A stretch of 64,000 bases of DNA, taken from the NCBI RefSeq assembly GCF_029240175.1, contig NZ_JARBTM010000001.1, forward strand, positions 62,001-126,000. The letters are read 5' to 3'. This stretch comes from Anaerosolibacter sp. Lineage in GTDB: Bacteria; Bacillota; Clostridia; Peptostreptococcales; Thermotaleaceae. This document shows positions 36,757-46,199 of this stretch, piece after piece (the first letter of the stretch is position 1; each line of letters begins with the position of its first letter). The notes under the pieces were generated by a model. It had not been told where the DNA came from. It searched no databases and saw only the letters and a program-made list of their open reading frames with translations. The position numbers were made by a program, and so were the translations under genes.

Positions 36757-37575
36757 CTTCTTCACCACATCATACAGAGTAGTTCTTCGGTGCTGTAGCA
36801 GCGGCAATTCCCTTCGTACTTTCTTTACCTTTTCTAAGTCTATCTCTCCGTAGAGGATTGTCTCTTTTTCGTCGGCTTGGGCAATCACATCTCCCCAAGG
36901 ACTTACAATACTGGAATGACCATAGGCATGATAAGTTGCATCCATATTTCTCGCTGGCGACGCGGCCACAAAATATACTTGATTGTCTAAAGCCCGTGCT
37001 TTTATCGTGATATCCCAGTGTGCTGGTCCTGTAGTCATATTAAAGGCTGCAGGTACAATGATAACCTCCGCACCCTCTAATACCATTAACCGCATCAGTT
37101 CAGGAAACCGCATATCATAGCAAATAGCCACACCTATTTTCCCAAATTCCGTTTCTACGACGGTAATTTCCTCACCATACCCCAAGGTATCGGATTCTTT
37201 AAATCGTATTTTGCCTTCCACATCAATATCAAAAAGATGCATCTTTCGATGTCGGCCAATCAATTTGCCATCGGGCCCAAATATGAATGAGGTATTGTAA
37301 ATATGATCTCCCTCCTGCTCTGGTATGGAGCCAGCAATTAAATAAATATTGGACTCTATTGCCATCAAGGATAGCCGCTCTGTGGTCTCCCCTGGATAGG
37401 CTTCCGCATAGAGAGGAAAATACTTATTCTCATAAGGACAATTAAACATTTCTGGTAAAACAACTACTCGAGCCCCGTTTCCTGCTGCCTCACGGATCAT
37501 GGATTCTGCCTTCTCTATGTTCTCTACTTTATCTTCCATCACCATCATCTGACAAATCCCAATTTTAAATTGCAT
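36754..37575 (-). CDS. carbon-nitrogen hydrolase (nitrilase superfamily, omega-amidase-like)
   Basis: Hydrolyses a C-N bond of a small amide, probably 2-oxoglutaramate by likeness to Nit2. 273 residues from the ATG at 37575 (GGAGGG upstream). The catalytic triad is visible: Glu in VVLPEMFNCPY, Lys in GRHRKMHLFDIDV, Cys in GVAICYDMRFPEL. NMTTGPAHWDITIKARALDN is typical of the Nit2 branch. Its stop codon touches the hexamer element that separates it from nagZ. Confidence 0.93.
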   Translation of the reverse strand: MQFKIGICQMMVMEDKVENIEKAESMIREAAGNGARVVVLPEMFNCPYENKYFPLYAEAYPGETTERLSLMAIESNIYLIAGSIPEQEGDHIYNTSFIFGPDGKLIGRHRKMHLFDIDVEGKIRFKESDTLGYGEEITVVETEFGKIGVAICYDMRFPELMRLMVLEGAEVIIVPAAFNMTTGPAHWDITIKARALDNQVYFVAASPARNMDATYHAYGHSSIVSPWGDVIAQADEKETILYGEIDLEKVKKVRRELPLLQHRRTTLYDVVKK

Positions 37576-37747
37576 GCCATTCCCTCCATTCTTACTTGAT
37601 CTCAATCTCACGGTTTTATCCTTATTATACCTTTCTTCTCTACCATTATAAATACCGTTTTATATAGCTATCTACCGAGTAATGTTGGACAAATGGTGGT
37701 ATAATGATAATATCTACTTTTAAATATCACTGAAGGGAGTGCTCAGA

Positions 37748-38011
37748 ATGAACTTAAGCGGATTACATACACTGCTCCAAGAAAAATTCTCCCGATTACA
37801 GGGTGAATTTGTTTTAGAAGAAGATCATATTCAATGGGTATATGAAACAGAGACTGCTGAGGATGGACAAGATGAAAGATGGGATACCTACTGTGAAGTG
37901 CGTAAAGCGATAGAAACCTTAGTCGTAGAATCAGGTTTTCGCATCACTGAGGTAGGGGATTATGATAACCTTATTTATCTCACAATCTATGAATCTATGC
38001 CTATGGATTAG
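37748..38011 (+). CDS. small acidic protein of unknown function
   Basis: 87 residues from the ATG at 37748, with GAAGGGAG upstream at workable spacing; a GTG at 37739 lies inside that site and is less likely. The sequence is acidic (EEDHIQWVYETETAEDGQDE) with predicted mixed helix and strand and no membrane segment. I do not recognise a family. It is a single-gene unit with its own hairpin terminator, convergent with the LysM-CAP gene. Confidence 0.65.
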   Translation: MNLSGLHTLLQEKFSRLQGEFVLEEDHIQWVYETETAEDGQDERWDTYCEVRKAIETLVVESGFRITEVGDYDNLIYLTIYESMPMD

Positions 38012-38022
38012 TTTATATGTAT

Positions 38023-38055
38023 AAAAGAAGCTATAGCACAGCTATAGCTTCTTTT
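38023..38055. terminator. bidirectional terminator
   Basis: AAAAGAAGCTATAGC and its exact 15-bp complement flank the loop ACA. A-run and T-run make it functional for both convergent genes (37748 plus, 38060 minus). Confidence 0.85.
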
Positions 38056-38059
38056 ATAT

Positions 38060-38686
38060 TTAATATCTTGGCTTTATAAACATTTGCGTCCAGTAGGTAC
38101 TGCCTTTGCTGTTGACAGCATAGCCTACACCAATTTCGGTATAACTCGGGCTTAAAATATTCTTACGATGGCCTTCAGAGTTCATCCAGCCTTTCATTAC
38201 ATCGGCAGGTGTTTTCTGCCCCATGGCGATATTTTCACCGGCAGTAGAATATGCGATGCCGAAGCTCTTCATCATATCGAATGGTGATCCATATGTTGGT
38301 GATGTATGGGAAAAATATCCCTTGTCTCTCATATCCATGGATTTATATCTTGCTACTCTGGATAGCTCCCAGTTTTCCTTTAATGGCTGTAATCCATTCT
38401 TTGCTCTTTCCACATTCACCAATCGTACCACTTCTTTTTCAAAAGCTTCTTCAGGACTGTCGGCAGGTACATTCACCTTCATGCCTGGATAAATCAAATT
38501 GATATTTGAAATTTGAGGATTTGCTTGAATAAGCTCCTTTACACCAACTTCATACTTTACTGCGATCTTCCACAAAGTATCTCCTGATACCACAGTATGG
38601 GTACTCGTTGCTGCTTCAGCGCTAATTGTATTTGCTGAAACAAATAGGAGACAAGCTAATGTTGAACCAATTAACAGTTTTTTCAT
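38060..38686 (-). CDS. secreted LysM-CAP (SCP/YkwD-like) protein
   Basis: 208 residues. Signal peptide (1-25, ending SAEA), one LysM peptidoglycan-binding domain (about 32-75: VVSGDTLWKIAVKYEVGVKE, IYPGMKVNVP), then a CAP domain (about 85-208: EVVRLVNVERAKNGLQPL, YFSHTSPTYGSPFD, AGENIAMGQ, NSEGHRKNILSPSYTEIGVG). In sporeformers such proteins associate with the wall or the spore coat. GGGGGAAT precedes the ATG. Confidence 0.93.
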   Translation of the reverse strand: MKKLLIGSTLACLLFVSANTISAEAATSTHTVVSGDTLWKIAVKYEVGVKELIQANPQISNINLIYPGMKVNVPADSPEEAFEKEVVRLVNVERAKNGLQPLKENWELSRVARYKSMDMRDKGYFSHTSPTYGSPFDMMKSFGIAYSTAGENIAMGQKTPADVMKGWMNSEGHRKNILSPSYTEIGVGYAVNSKGSTYWTQMFIKPRY

Positions 38687-38794
38687 GTCTTATTCCCCCT
38701 TTTGTTAAAGTATAAACTATATACCTCTCGGGGGTAACCCTCAAATAATGGCATGTGATGCATTGTTAACCAATTTATTTCATTTTATTAACAA

Positions 38795-39631
38795 TTAAAA
38801 GCAAACATAGATAGCACCTTGGGCTGCATAGGTACCAATCACAGGCCCCATCGAACTAAGGAGTATCTCCTTTGGCTTGACCTCTGCCTTCAACATTTCT
38901 ATGAATTCGTTTGCCCGTTCTATACAACCAGCATGGCTAATTCCTATTACCCGATCAGAGAAATCAATATCCTTATTTTTAATCGCATCAATGATATAGC
39001 GTAACGCCTTCTTTTCGCCTCGAATCTTTTCCCTTACCTTCACCGTTCCTTCTTCCTTATCTATATACACAATCGCCTTTACATTTAACATGCTGGCGGC
39101 AACATAGGAAAACTTGCTTACTCTGCCACCTTTCACTGCATTTTCCAATGTTTCTAAGTATACCAGGGTATCTAAGCTTTCTCTATACTCCGTTAGTCTT
39201 CTTATGATTTCAGATTTGGATAGTTCCTCTTTTACCAGTTCACAGGCCTTCAATGCTTGCATGCCTACCCCCAAGGAACCATTTTTGCTATCAAAAACTG
39301 TTAGCGCATCTCCTATAGATTCTTTCAGCATATTTACGGTCTGATAGGTTCCACTAAGAGCCGACGATAAGTTCACTGATAGTACATGGGTATACTCCTT
39401 CAAACTTTCTTGAATGATATGCAGTACATCTCCAGGTGCCGGTTGGGATGTCTTTGGTAAAGATTCAGCCGCTCGGCATTTTTCATAAAACTCTTCATGG
39501 GTAATATCTTTGCCATCGGTATAATCTTTTCCGTCTATGTATATATGCAGAGGTGCCACACCAATATCATATTGCTCAATCAAATGCTTTGGTAAATCAC
39601 AAGAACTATCGGTTATTATTTTTATACGCAT
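38795..39631 (-). CDS. DegV family fatty-acid-binding protein
   Basis: Binds a long-chain fatty acid; some members supply it to fatty acid kinase (FakB role). 278 residues from the ATG at 39631 (GAGGAGG upstream), which gives the conserved start MRIKIITDSSCDLP. Other marks: KTSQPAPGDV, SLSVNLSSALSGTYQ-like VNLSSALSGTYQT, FDSKNGSLGVGMQ, and the C-terminal SSMGPVIGTYAAQGAI. Single gene. Confidence 0.93.
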   Translation of the reverse strand: MRIKIITDSSCDLPKHLIEQYDIGVAPLHIYIDGKDYTDGKDITHEEFYEKCRAAESLPKTSQPAPGDVLHIIQESLKEYTHVLSVNLSSALSGTYQTVNMLKESIGDALTVFDSKNGSLGVGMQALKACELVKEELSKSEIIRRLTEYRESLDTLVYLETLENAVKGGRVSKFSYVAASMLNVKAIVYIDKEEGTVKVREKIRGEKKALRYIIDAIKNKDIDFSDRVIGISHAGCIERANEFIEMLKAEVKPKEILLSSMGPVIGTYAAQGAIYVCF

Positions 39632-39739
39632 CTTGATCCTCCTCAAGGTATATACTTTAACTTTAAACGACAAGAATCGATATTGCAATTATTTTTTTAA
39701 AATTGTCTAAAAATACACACGCTGTCTATCGTCCATATA

Positions 39740-40354
39740 CTACCCCTTTGAAACATAAGGGTTTCCTTTGATAAAAAAACGCCATTCAAACTCCTTCGCT
39801 TCCTCGGCATAGTCAATATTAATTCTTTTAGACACACCTATGTCAAATTCCTCTTTATCCTTCAAATCTTCTATAAAAATTTTATCTCCCATTAAAGACG
39901 CTCCATAAAGCTCCTTCGTAATTCCCATAGCCTTACACAGCTTTCCTGGTCCATTCGTCAGGTTGATGATTTGGCTCCGCTTCAAAGTTTCCAGGGGTTT
40001 CCCGTAGCGATGAATGCTCATCTGCTCTATCCCCTGGGTCGGCTCTAAACCTCTTAGGAGCACCGCTGAACCTTCTCCTTCCTTACCTGTAACTACATTC
40101 ATGCAATGATACATCCCATAAATAAGATAAACATATACATACCCCCCAGACCAAAACATTACCTCTGTACGCTCTGTTCTGAGATTATTATATGTATGGG
40201 CAGCCTTATCTATGGCACCAATATAAGCCTCGACTTCAACGATTTTTCCTTTTATTTCTATCCCCTGATTCCGATGTACCAAAACCTTCCCCAATAATCC
40301 CTTGGCGACGTCCAAGGTATCTCTTTCATAAAAGACCTTCGGGAGCTTACCCAT
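39740..40354 (-). CDS. 3-methyladenine DNA glycosylase (Mpg/AAG family)
   Basis: Removes alkylated purines from DNA. 204 residues from the ATG at 40354 (AAGGAGG upstream). Family marks: ARGLLG-like AKGLLGKVLVHR, IVEVEAYIGAIDKAAHTYNN, MFWSGGYVYVYLIYGMYHCMNVV, AVLLRGLEP and LTNGPGKLCKAMGI. The catalytic Glu is in the EVEAY segment. Single gene. Confidence 0.95.
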   Translation of the reverse strand: MGKLPKVFYERDTLDVAKGLLGKVLVHRNQGIEIKGKIVEVEAYIGAIDKAAHTYNNLRTERTEVMFWSGGYVYVYLIYGMYHCMNVVTGKEGEGSAVLLRGLEPTQGIEQMSIHRYGKPLETLKRSQIINLTNGPGKLCKAMGITKELYGASLMGDKIFIEDLKDKEEFDIGVSKRINIDYAEEAKEFEWRFFIKGNPYVSKG

Positions 40355-40633
40355 ATGCTCATTCCTCCTTACCATGGCATTGTTGTTTCTTATGATATTG
40401 TTCATTGGCAAAAATCCTTCAATTTTATCTTGCCATTTATGTCTTGATCTATTCTAAAAATATAAAGGGATGAACCCCTTAAAAAATTCCCATCTAACAC
40501 TATGCATGGGTATTATGGCAATACGTGAAACACGTTCTACAAGATTGAATTTTAACATAATCTTTACTTTTTTATCGAATAGATTCAAAAATACTGCTTT
40601 ATGATTAAATTATGAATAGAAAGGGGGATACGT

Positions 40634-41338
40634 ATGAATATTGCTATTGTTACTGCTTCAATAGGTCATGGTCATAATTCTGTGGCTTTGGCACTTCAGG
40701 AAACACTCCATGACGATGGCTATCATAATACACAAATATTCGATATATTAGATGACAGTAAAATATCTCAGTTGCTAAAAAGTATTTACTTAGAGATTGT
40801 AGACAAAACTCCATATTTGTACAGTAAAATTTATTCATGGACACAGCGTTATCAAAGCACTACTACTTTAATAAATTACTTGAGTTTTCTTTGTTTGAAG
40901 AGTCTAACCAACATCAAAAAAGTATTTAAGCCTGATATATTTATATTTACACATCCATTCCCTGTCATAGGCTATCATCAATCCTTAAGAGTTCCTGCAT
41001 GGACAATTATTACAGATTATTCTTTTCATCCAATCTGGTTTAACCCTAAAATAAGAGGCTATTTTGTTGCAAATAACGAAATACAAGAGCAATTATATAA
41101 GACCAACTATCCCATGGATCGTGTATTTGATACAGGAATACCTTTAAAAAAGAGCTTTTCCAATACAAAAAACATAGATAGATCTCATATGAAATCAGAT
41201 AACCATAAACCGCTAATACTTATTATGGGAGGTGGATTGGGCATTGGAGGACTTAAGGAGATAGTAGAGGAATTGGACAAGCTAGATTATTCTTTTCAAT
41301 CAAATGAAGTCGCACTCCCCATGGAGAAGTCTCTATGA
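40634..41338 (+). pseudogene. truncated MGDG-synthase-like glycosyltransferase (N-terminal part only)
   Basis: 234 residues. The N-terminal domain matches the MGDG_synth family used by glycolipid glycosyltransferases such as YpfP: VTASIGHGHNSVALALQE, VFKPDIFIFTHPFP, ITDYSFHPIWFNPKIRGYFVANNEI. The start of the second domain is present (PLILIMGGGLGIGGLKEIVEELDKL), but the sugar-nucleotide-binding part of about 150 residues is missing. After YSFQ the frame runs out in 14 unrelated residues and overlaps the next gene by 4 bp. AAAGGGGG precedes the ATG. Most likely inactive after a deletion. Confidence 0.72.
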
Positions 41339-42009
41339 ACAAACTATTACTTCAAAAAGAACCCGCTGAATGCCTTGTCCATTCTTTCTGTACATCCCAA
41401 GCAGTTGATATTCTTAAAAATGATCAACATACCATCTTAGGTGATAACCTTGGCAAATATTTAAGAATATTTAATAGAGGTAATTCGTGGAGCGATGAAG
41501 GCTTTAAGAACATCCATCATTTTTATCATCCTAAAACAGGTAGGGGAATCGTAGGCTTAGCAGGTGCTGACAGCCAGTTGTATATGAACATCGATAGAGC
41601 TCAGAAAGCTTTTAGGAATTCATCCTTTGAAGATTGTTTTTTTTACCTTGGGGCAACTTTACATCTAATTCAAGACGTATGCGTTCCCCATCATGCACTA
41701 GGACATCTATTAAAAGGTCATAGCGAATATGAAAACTGGGTATTAGAGAATTATACATCTTTTCAAGTTTCTGATGGTGGCATTTATAATTTCAGTAATC
41801 CCATGGACATCTTACAGCACAATGCATTTTCCGCTATTGAATATAGCGAATTAGTGCTGAATCCGAATTCTAAAAATAAGATTGAGGCTACTAAAGAGTT
41901 GCTTGGTCTAGCACAGAGAACCTCCGCAAGTTTTCTTTATCTAATTTTTAAAGAAATACTACCTTTTGATTCATTTTTTTTGCAAAAACCTTCTAGCGTG
42001 ATTATATAA
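41335..42009 (+). CDS. zinc-dependent phospholipase C family protein
   Basis: 224 residues of the alpha-toxin-type zinc phospholipase fold, without signal peptide or the C-terminal lipid-binding domain. Metal ligands align: His in LVHSFCTSQAVDILKND, His in FKNIHHFYHP, His/Asp in ATLHLIQDVCVPHHALGH and His/Glu in KGHSEYENWV. It may act on membrane lipids inside the cell or after non-classical release. The start overlaps the truncated glycosyltransferase gene by 4 bp, with GGAGAAG upstream inside that gene. The very N-terminus seems short compared with other small clostridial members. Confidence 0.82.
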   Translation: MNKLLLQKEPAECLVHSFCTSQAVDILKNDQHTILGDNLGKYLRIFNRGNSWSDEGFKNIHHFYHPKTGRGIVGLAGADSQLYMNIDRAQKAFRNSSFEDCFFYLGATLHLIQDVCVPHHALGHLLKGHSEYENWVLENYTSFQVSDGGIYNFSNPMDILQHNAFSAIEYSELVLNPNSKNKIEATKELLGLAQRTSASFLYLIFKEILPFDSFFLQKPSSVII

Positions 42010-42121
42010 AACATTTTTATCTTCCGCTATATCCCATAATATATTTCCCCTCTTTATCTGCTCAATTCTTATGAAACCATATATTTTATAGGAGCTCTGT
42101 GGATTGAAAAGAGCAATAATG

Positions 42122-42164
42122 GAACCCCATAGATTTGCATAAGCAAAAGCTAAGGGGTTCTTTT
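42122..42164 (+). terminator. terminator after the phospholipase gene
   Basis: GAACCCC and GGGGTTC with an inner TTTGC/GCAAA stem, followed by TTTTAAT on the plus strand. Confidence 0.65.
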
Positions 42165-42269
42165 AATAGATTTTACATGATTGAAGTTATTTAAACCTTA
42201 AGTTAACTCTTCATAGAAATACTCATGGTTATATGAATATCTGATTACACCATTCTCCTGTATTATCCT

Positions 42270-42867
42270 TTACTCATTGGCTTCTCCTATAATATAGTTA
42301 CTTTCCCAGCACGCCTTGCATTTTTTCTTAATTTTACTGGCATACTCTGCCAACTTAGATGCATTTTCAAAGTTATTAAATCTATTTGTAACAACTGCAA
42401 TAGATAAACTCATCAATGGAAACTTCTCAATGATACCATGTCGATTTTCAGCTGTAATATATCCATTTCTTCGATCTATTTCTGAATAAAAATCTAGAAT
42501 TCGTTTATTAAATTTGTCAATGATTGCTTCACACAGCTTATGAATTTGATGGCTTTCCACTATGACTACGAAATCATCACCCCCTATATGACCTAAAAAC
42601 CCCTCGTGAAAATCAAGGGCTTTCATTCTCTGCTCTATAAGTCCTGCTGTCATCTCAATGATCTTATCTCCATTGTCAAACCCATAGACATCATTGTAGG
42701 GTTTAAAATTAGATTGTATCTTTTGGTCCTCTACATAGAGCCTCATACCCCAATATACTACCATCCTTTAGAGAAATGATCGACTGAAAAACATTTTCTA
42801 TCGCTTCGTTGGCTATGATTTTCTCCAATTTCTTATCATTTAAAAAGTCAATTCCGTTATGGCTCAT
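42270..42867 (-). pseudogene. EAL-CBS-GGDEF remnant with large internal deletion
   Basis: From the ATG at 42867 (GGAG upstream) 52 codons encode an EAL-domain start (NVFQSIISLKDGSILGYEAL, CRGPKDT) and end at TAA (42711). The following sequence, in another frame, continues at once with the middle of a GGDEF domain (NFKPYNDVYGFDNGDKII, GHIGGDDFVVIVE) to the stop at 42270. The rest of the EAL domain, any CBS domains and the GGDEF start are gone. The first 30 or so EAL residues are close to the intact EAL-CBS neighbour at 43011, so this was a tandem paralogue. A short ORF covering only the GGDEF part is an artefact of the deletion. Confidence 0.8.
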
Positions 42868-43010
42868 TTTATTCACTCCATACAATTCATTGTATAATTA
42901 GGAATTCAGTCCTAGTTACTTTCATTATATAGATACAAATTGTAATACAAAAACAGAAGTTCAAGGTTTTATTCCCCATCCCTTCTGTTTTACTCAATCG
43001 ACACTAATAA

Positions 43011-44252
43011 TTATTCCAATGGTTGTTGAAAATCTTCTATTCGATCGTTTAATACAGTTAACAATTTCCTTACAGATACAATACCATAGTATTTATTATT
43101 TCGGGTTACGATAAGATAATCATAAATATTGCTATCACTTCGCGCAGTGGCTTTTCTACATGCCTCTTGCACAGAAGTAGAATAGTCAAGAATAAGAGGA
43201 TTCTTTTCCATAATCTTTACAATACTTTCTTTTAGAAATTCATCGCTCTTTGATCTCAATGAAATTTCCAGATCTAACTTTGATTTCATAATAAGTCCAA
43301 CAGGCTGTGTTTGATCACACACTACTAAGCCCTGTAAATTGTGAATGTTCTGCAAAGCTTCGTTGACCTGTCCAATGGAACTAGTAATTTCTATTACTTT
43401 GTCAATTCTTGCAATTTCTCCAATCTTCATTTCATATAAAAGCGTGTCAGTCTTAACCTTTAACTGATTTCTAGAGACGATCTTCTCTTTTATTTGCTGG
43501 CCAATTGAAGTAAATTCAGCAGCTGGTCTCTGAAAAAAATATCCCTGTCCATATTGTACGCCTATATCAATTAAGGTGTTTAACTCATTGACTGTCTCAA
43601 TTCCTTCAGCGATCAGCTGCATATTGGTAATCTTCGCAAAAGAGTAGAAAGTTTTCATAAGTTCCTGTTTAATGCTTTCCTTATCAATATCTCTTACCAG
43701 AGCCATGTCAATCTTTATGTATTGAGGGCGGGTTTCTGTCAAGAGTCTTAAACCAGAATAACCTGCACCTGTATCATCTATTGCAATTTTATATCCTTGA
43801 CTAATATAGTTTTCGATTGTCTTTCTAAAACTCTTGTAATCACTGACAGCTGTTTTCTCTGTAATCTCAAATATAATATTACTAGGATTCATTCCAAACT
43901 TAGATATATAATCTTTTGTGGACCCTTTCTTAAATTTTCTATCCTTTATGATTTCTGGATTTACATTTATAAAAAGTAATTTACCCGTTGGTAACTCTCT
44001 TGCGTTTTCCAATGCCTTTGTTCGGCAGAGCAGCTCTAATTCCCAAAGACGGTTGAAGTGTTCAGCTGCATCAAATAAATTTCCTGGGGACTCAAAAAAA
44101 GAATCGCGGGGTCCTCTGCTTAATGCCTCATATCCTAAAATATGACCGTCATCCAAGCTTACAATGGGTTGATAGACTGTTCTGATGGATTTATTCCTTA
44201 AAATCTGTATCAATTCATTATAATCACATATATTTTTTGCTGGCGTACTCAC
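43011..44252 (-). CDS. EAL-CBS protein, putative cyclic-di-GMP phosphodiesterase
   Basis: 413 residues. EAL domain (about 15-255) with all catalytic marks: YEALSRG, NVNPE, FEITEKT, AIDDTGAGYSGL, YIKIDMALV, IAEGIET, YGQGYFFQRP. Two CBS motifs follow (about 285-405; LVVCDQTQPVGLIMKSKL and YLIVTRNNKYYGIVSVRKLL), which may bind a nucleotide. GTG start at 44252 with AGGGGATG upstream. Related proteins often carry a third, GGDEF, domain; this one stops after CBS. It degrades cyclic-di-GMP to pGpG. Confidence 0.92.
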   Translation of the reverse strand: MSTPAKNICDYNELIQILRNKSIRTVYQPIVSLDDGHILGYEALSRGPRDSFFESPGNLFDAAEHFNRLWELELLCRTKALENARELPTGKLLFINVNPEIIKDRKFKKGSTKDYISKFGMNPSNIIFEITEKTAVSDYKSFRKTIENYISQGYKIAIDDTGAGYSGLRLLTETRPQYIKIDMALVRDIDKESIKQELMKTFYSFAKITNMQLIAEGIETVNELNTLIDIGVQYGQGYFFQRPAAEFTSIGQQIKEKIVSRNQLKVKTDTLLYEMKIGEIARIDKVIEITSSIGQVNEALQNIHNLQGLVVCDQTQPVGLIMKSKLDLEISLRSKSDEFLKESIVKIMEKNPLILDYSTSVQEACRKATARSDSNIYDYLIVTRNNKYYGIVSVRKLLTVLNDRIEDFQQPLE

Positions 44253-44416
44253 AGTTTCATCCCCTATAGTTCATTATTTTCATATTCATTATATATCACT
44301 TTTACTTATGTCCATGTTAGAAATTTGTTAAATTATGGTGAAATTTGTCGTTGATTTTTTTCTTTTCTTGTACACATTCTGCTTTCAACTTTATTTTTTA
44401 TAGGAAAAGTATTACA

Positions 44417-44443
44417 TGAAAAAAAGGCTTTCTAGAAGCCTTT
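44417..44443 (-). terminator. intrinsic terminator after the 44457 gene
   Basis: AAAGGCTT and AAGCCTTT pair around CTAGA, followed by a seven-T run on the minus strand. Confidence 0.8.
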
Positions 44444-44456
44444 CGCTCATCTTTAT

Positions 44457-45047
44457 TTAAGCAATTTTTGTTGACTTTTCATTTGAACCTGCAATATATT
44501 CCTCAATAACCTTGTGGATCTCTTTCCAATCATAAACCCTTGTTATTCCTGGAATTAGCGGTAGTCGATTATAGTTACAGTCCATTAATAGTACTTCAAA
44601 ACCTGCTAATGCCAGTTGAATTGCATTTTCATATCTGTCCTCTATAAAAATGTCACAGCCCAGTTCCTTTGCCTGATTTACTTTATAATGACTTCCTAGC
44701 AAATGCAATTCTCCTTGGGGTAGTTCATTTCTATGGAACCATCCTTTGGTTACCTCTTCTAGTGTCTTTTCCCTGGCAGTAATATAGTAAATATTATGCT
44801 TTTGATTTAATTTCCAAAGGATTTCTTTTGCGTTCTGCCGTAAATCTGCCTGGGCATGGATTTCCTCACCATACATTTCATAAAATTTCAAGTAGGCTTC
44901 TCTCGGTATTTTTAATACTTCGTGAATATCATAGACTTTCACTTCAGAAGGCTTTATATTCGTTTTAAAGTATCTGTTCGCAATATCCAACCAATAATAT
45001 GCTCCCGTAATGGTGCCATCAATGTCAATACATAGATTTAATTTCAT
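44457..45047 (-). CDS. HAD-superfamily 5'-nucleotidase-like protein
   Basis: 196 residues of the NT5C family. Motif I is CIDIDGTIT (nucleophile Asp 8, Asp 10); motif II is YYITAREKTLEE; motif III/IV lie in HYKVNQAKELGCDIFIEDRYENA. It probably dephosphorylates a nucleotide or other small phosphate ester in the cytoplasm. AGGAGAGG precedes the ATG. Single gene with its own terminator, divergent from the response regulator at 45375. Confidence 0.88.
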   Translation of the reverse strand: MKLNLCIDIDGTITGAYYWLDIANRYFKTNIKPSEVKVYDIHEVLKIPREAYLKFYEMYGEEIHAQADLRQNAKEILWKLNQKHNIYYITAREKTLEEVTKGWFHRNELPQGELHLLGSHYKVNQAKELGCDIFIEDRYENAIQLALAGFEVLLMDCNYNRLPLIPGITRVYDWKEIHKVIEEYIAGSNEKSTKIA

Positions 45048-45214
45048 TAGATCTACACCTCTCCTTCCGAGTTTATACTCCTATTGTATAACTTCATCTT
45101 TAACTACAAATTAAAACCATATTAATTTATAGTTAAGAATGTCAGTGTGATTTTGACTCATTTCCCATGATTGTTTAGTATCTATCAATTCATTTATAAC
45201 AATCTATTGATGAA

Positions 45215-45258
45215 TTTCCTATAGGAAAATTTAACGAAAGTTTTACAAACATTGATAG
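45215..45258 (+). promoter_or_regulatory. palindrome and Pho-box-like direct repeats upstream of the response regulator
   Basis: TTTCCTATAGGAAA (45215-45228) is a 14-bp palindrome. It is followed by TTAACG, TTTACA and TGATAG spaced every 11 bp (45231, 45242, 45253), similar to TTnACA Pho-box repeats. The placement suggests autoregulation by a PhoB-like protein. The rest of the gap 45048-45374 shows nothing further. Confidence 0.4.
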
Positions 45259-45374
45259 TTTTTTAAAATTCAAAGAGGTATGTTAAATATATGATAAACA
45301 TATGAGAATAAGAGAATAACAGGATGAATGGCTAGATTCAGCGACTAGTATCGCATCTAACGAGGAGTGGTTTT

Positions 45375-46067
45375 ATGAGTAGAAAAAAGGCTCTTGTTGT
45401 AGATGATGAGCATCATATTACGGAATTAATTCAGTTTAATTTAGAGAATAGTAATTTTGATGTTTTGATCAGTGACAATGGTGAAGATGCCATCAGAATT
45501 GTAGGAGAGCAGACACCCGATGTAATTATACTTGACTTAATGTTACCCGGAATAGATGGGTTTGAAGTATGTAAAAGAATTAGAAGTAGTGAGAGATCGA
45601 GGAAAATACCTATCATTATGTTAACCGCAAAAGGAGAAGAGTTAGACAAGGTATTAGGCTTGGAACTAGGAGCAGATGACTATCTCACCAAACCTTTTAG
45701 CGTAAGAGAGCTGTTAGCTCGGATTAAAGCTGTTTTGCGAAGATCAGATGATATCCCTAGTAGAAAGGCACAAACTTTAAAGATCCATGATATTTTCATT
45801 GATACAGCAAATCATGAAGTATATAAAAACGAAAAACTGGTTGAACTAACATTAAAGGAATTTGACCTATTACGTATTTTGGCAGAAAACAGAGGTAAAG
45901 TATTATCTAGAAATCAATTATTAACTGAAGTATGGGGATATGATTATTCTGGAGAGACAAGAACGGTAGACGTTCATGTCAGATATCTAAGAATGAAGAT
46001 TGAAGATAATGATAAATATCCTATTTATATCGAAACAATCCGCGGTGTAGGATATAAAATGAAATAG
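45375..46067 (+). CDS. response regulator, OmpR/PhoB family
   Basis: 230 residues. Receiver domain with phospho-acceptor Asp in DVIILDLMLPGIDGFEVC (about residue 54) and Lys in DDYLTKPFSVREL. C-terminal winged helix with LTLKEFDLLRILAENRGKVLSR and the end motif YIETIRGVGYKMK. GAGGAG precedes the ATG. No histidine kinase gene follows: the next ORF is an Hsp18 remnant, so it is an orphan or its kinase gene was lost. Confidence 0.95.
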   Translation: MSRKKALVVDDEHHITELIQFNLENSNFDVLISDNGEDAIRIVGEQTPDVIILDLMLPGIDGFEVCKRIRSSERSRKIPIIMLTAKGEELDKVLGLELGADDYLTKPFSVRELLARIKAVLRRSDDIPSRKAQTLKIHDIFIDTANHEVYKNEKLVELTLKEFDLLRILAENRGKVLSRNQLLTEVWGYDYSGETRTVDVHVRYLRMKIEDNDKYPIYIETIRGVGYKMK

Positions 46068-46199
46068 AGGAAGAATATGCAGAAAAGAGTATTTCATATG
46101 TGACATTCTTATTTGATACATGCTGTCCTTTCATCATTCTATTGCATAAATTAATATTGGAAATGACTTTTAAAACTACTGGGTTTGGAGGTGTAAATT

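Noticed and set aside
42270-42764. GGDEF ORF taken as an independent 164-residue gene
   Set aside because: Its first 18 residues come from the antisense-like out-of-frame part of an EAL start; the real start lies at 42867 in another frame, so it is the tail of a deleted gene.
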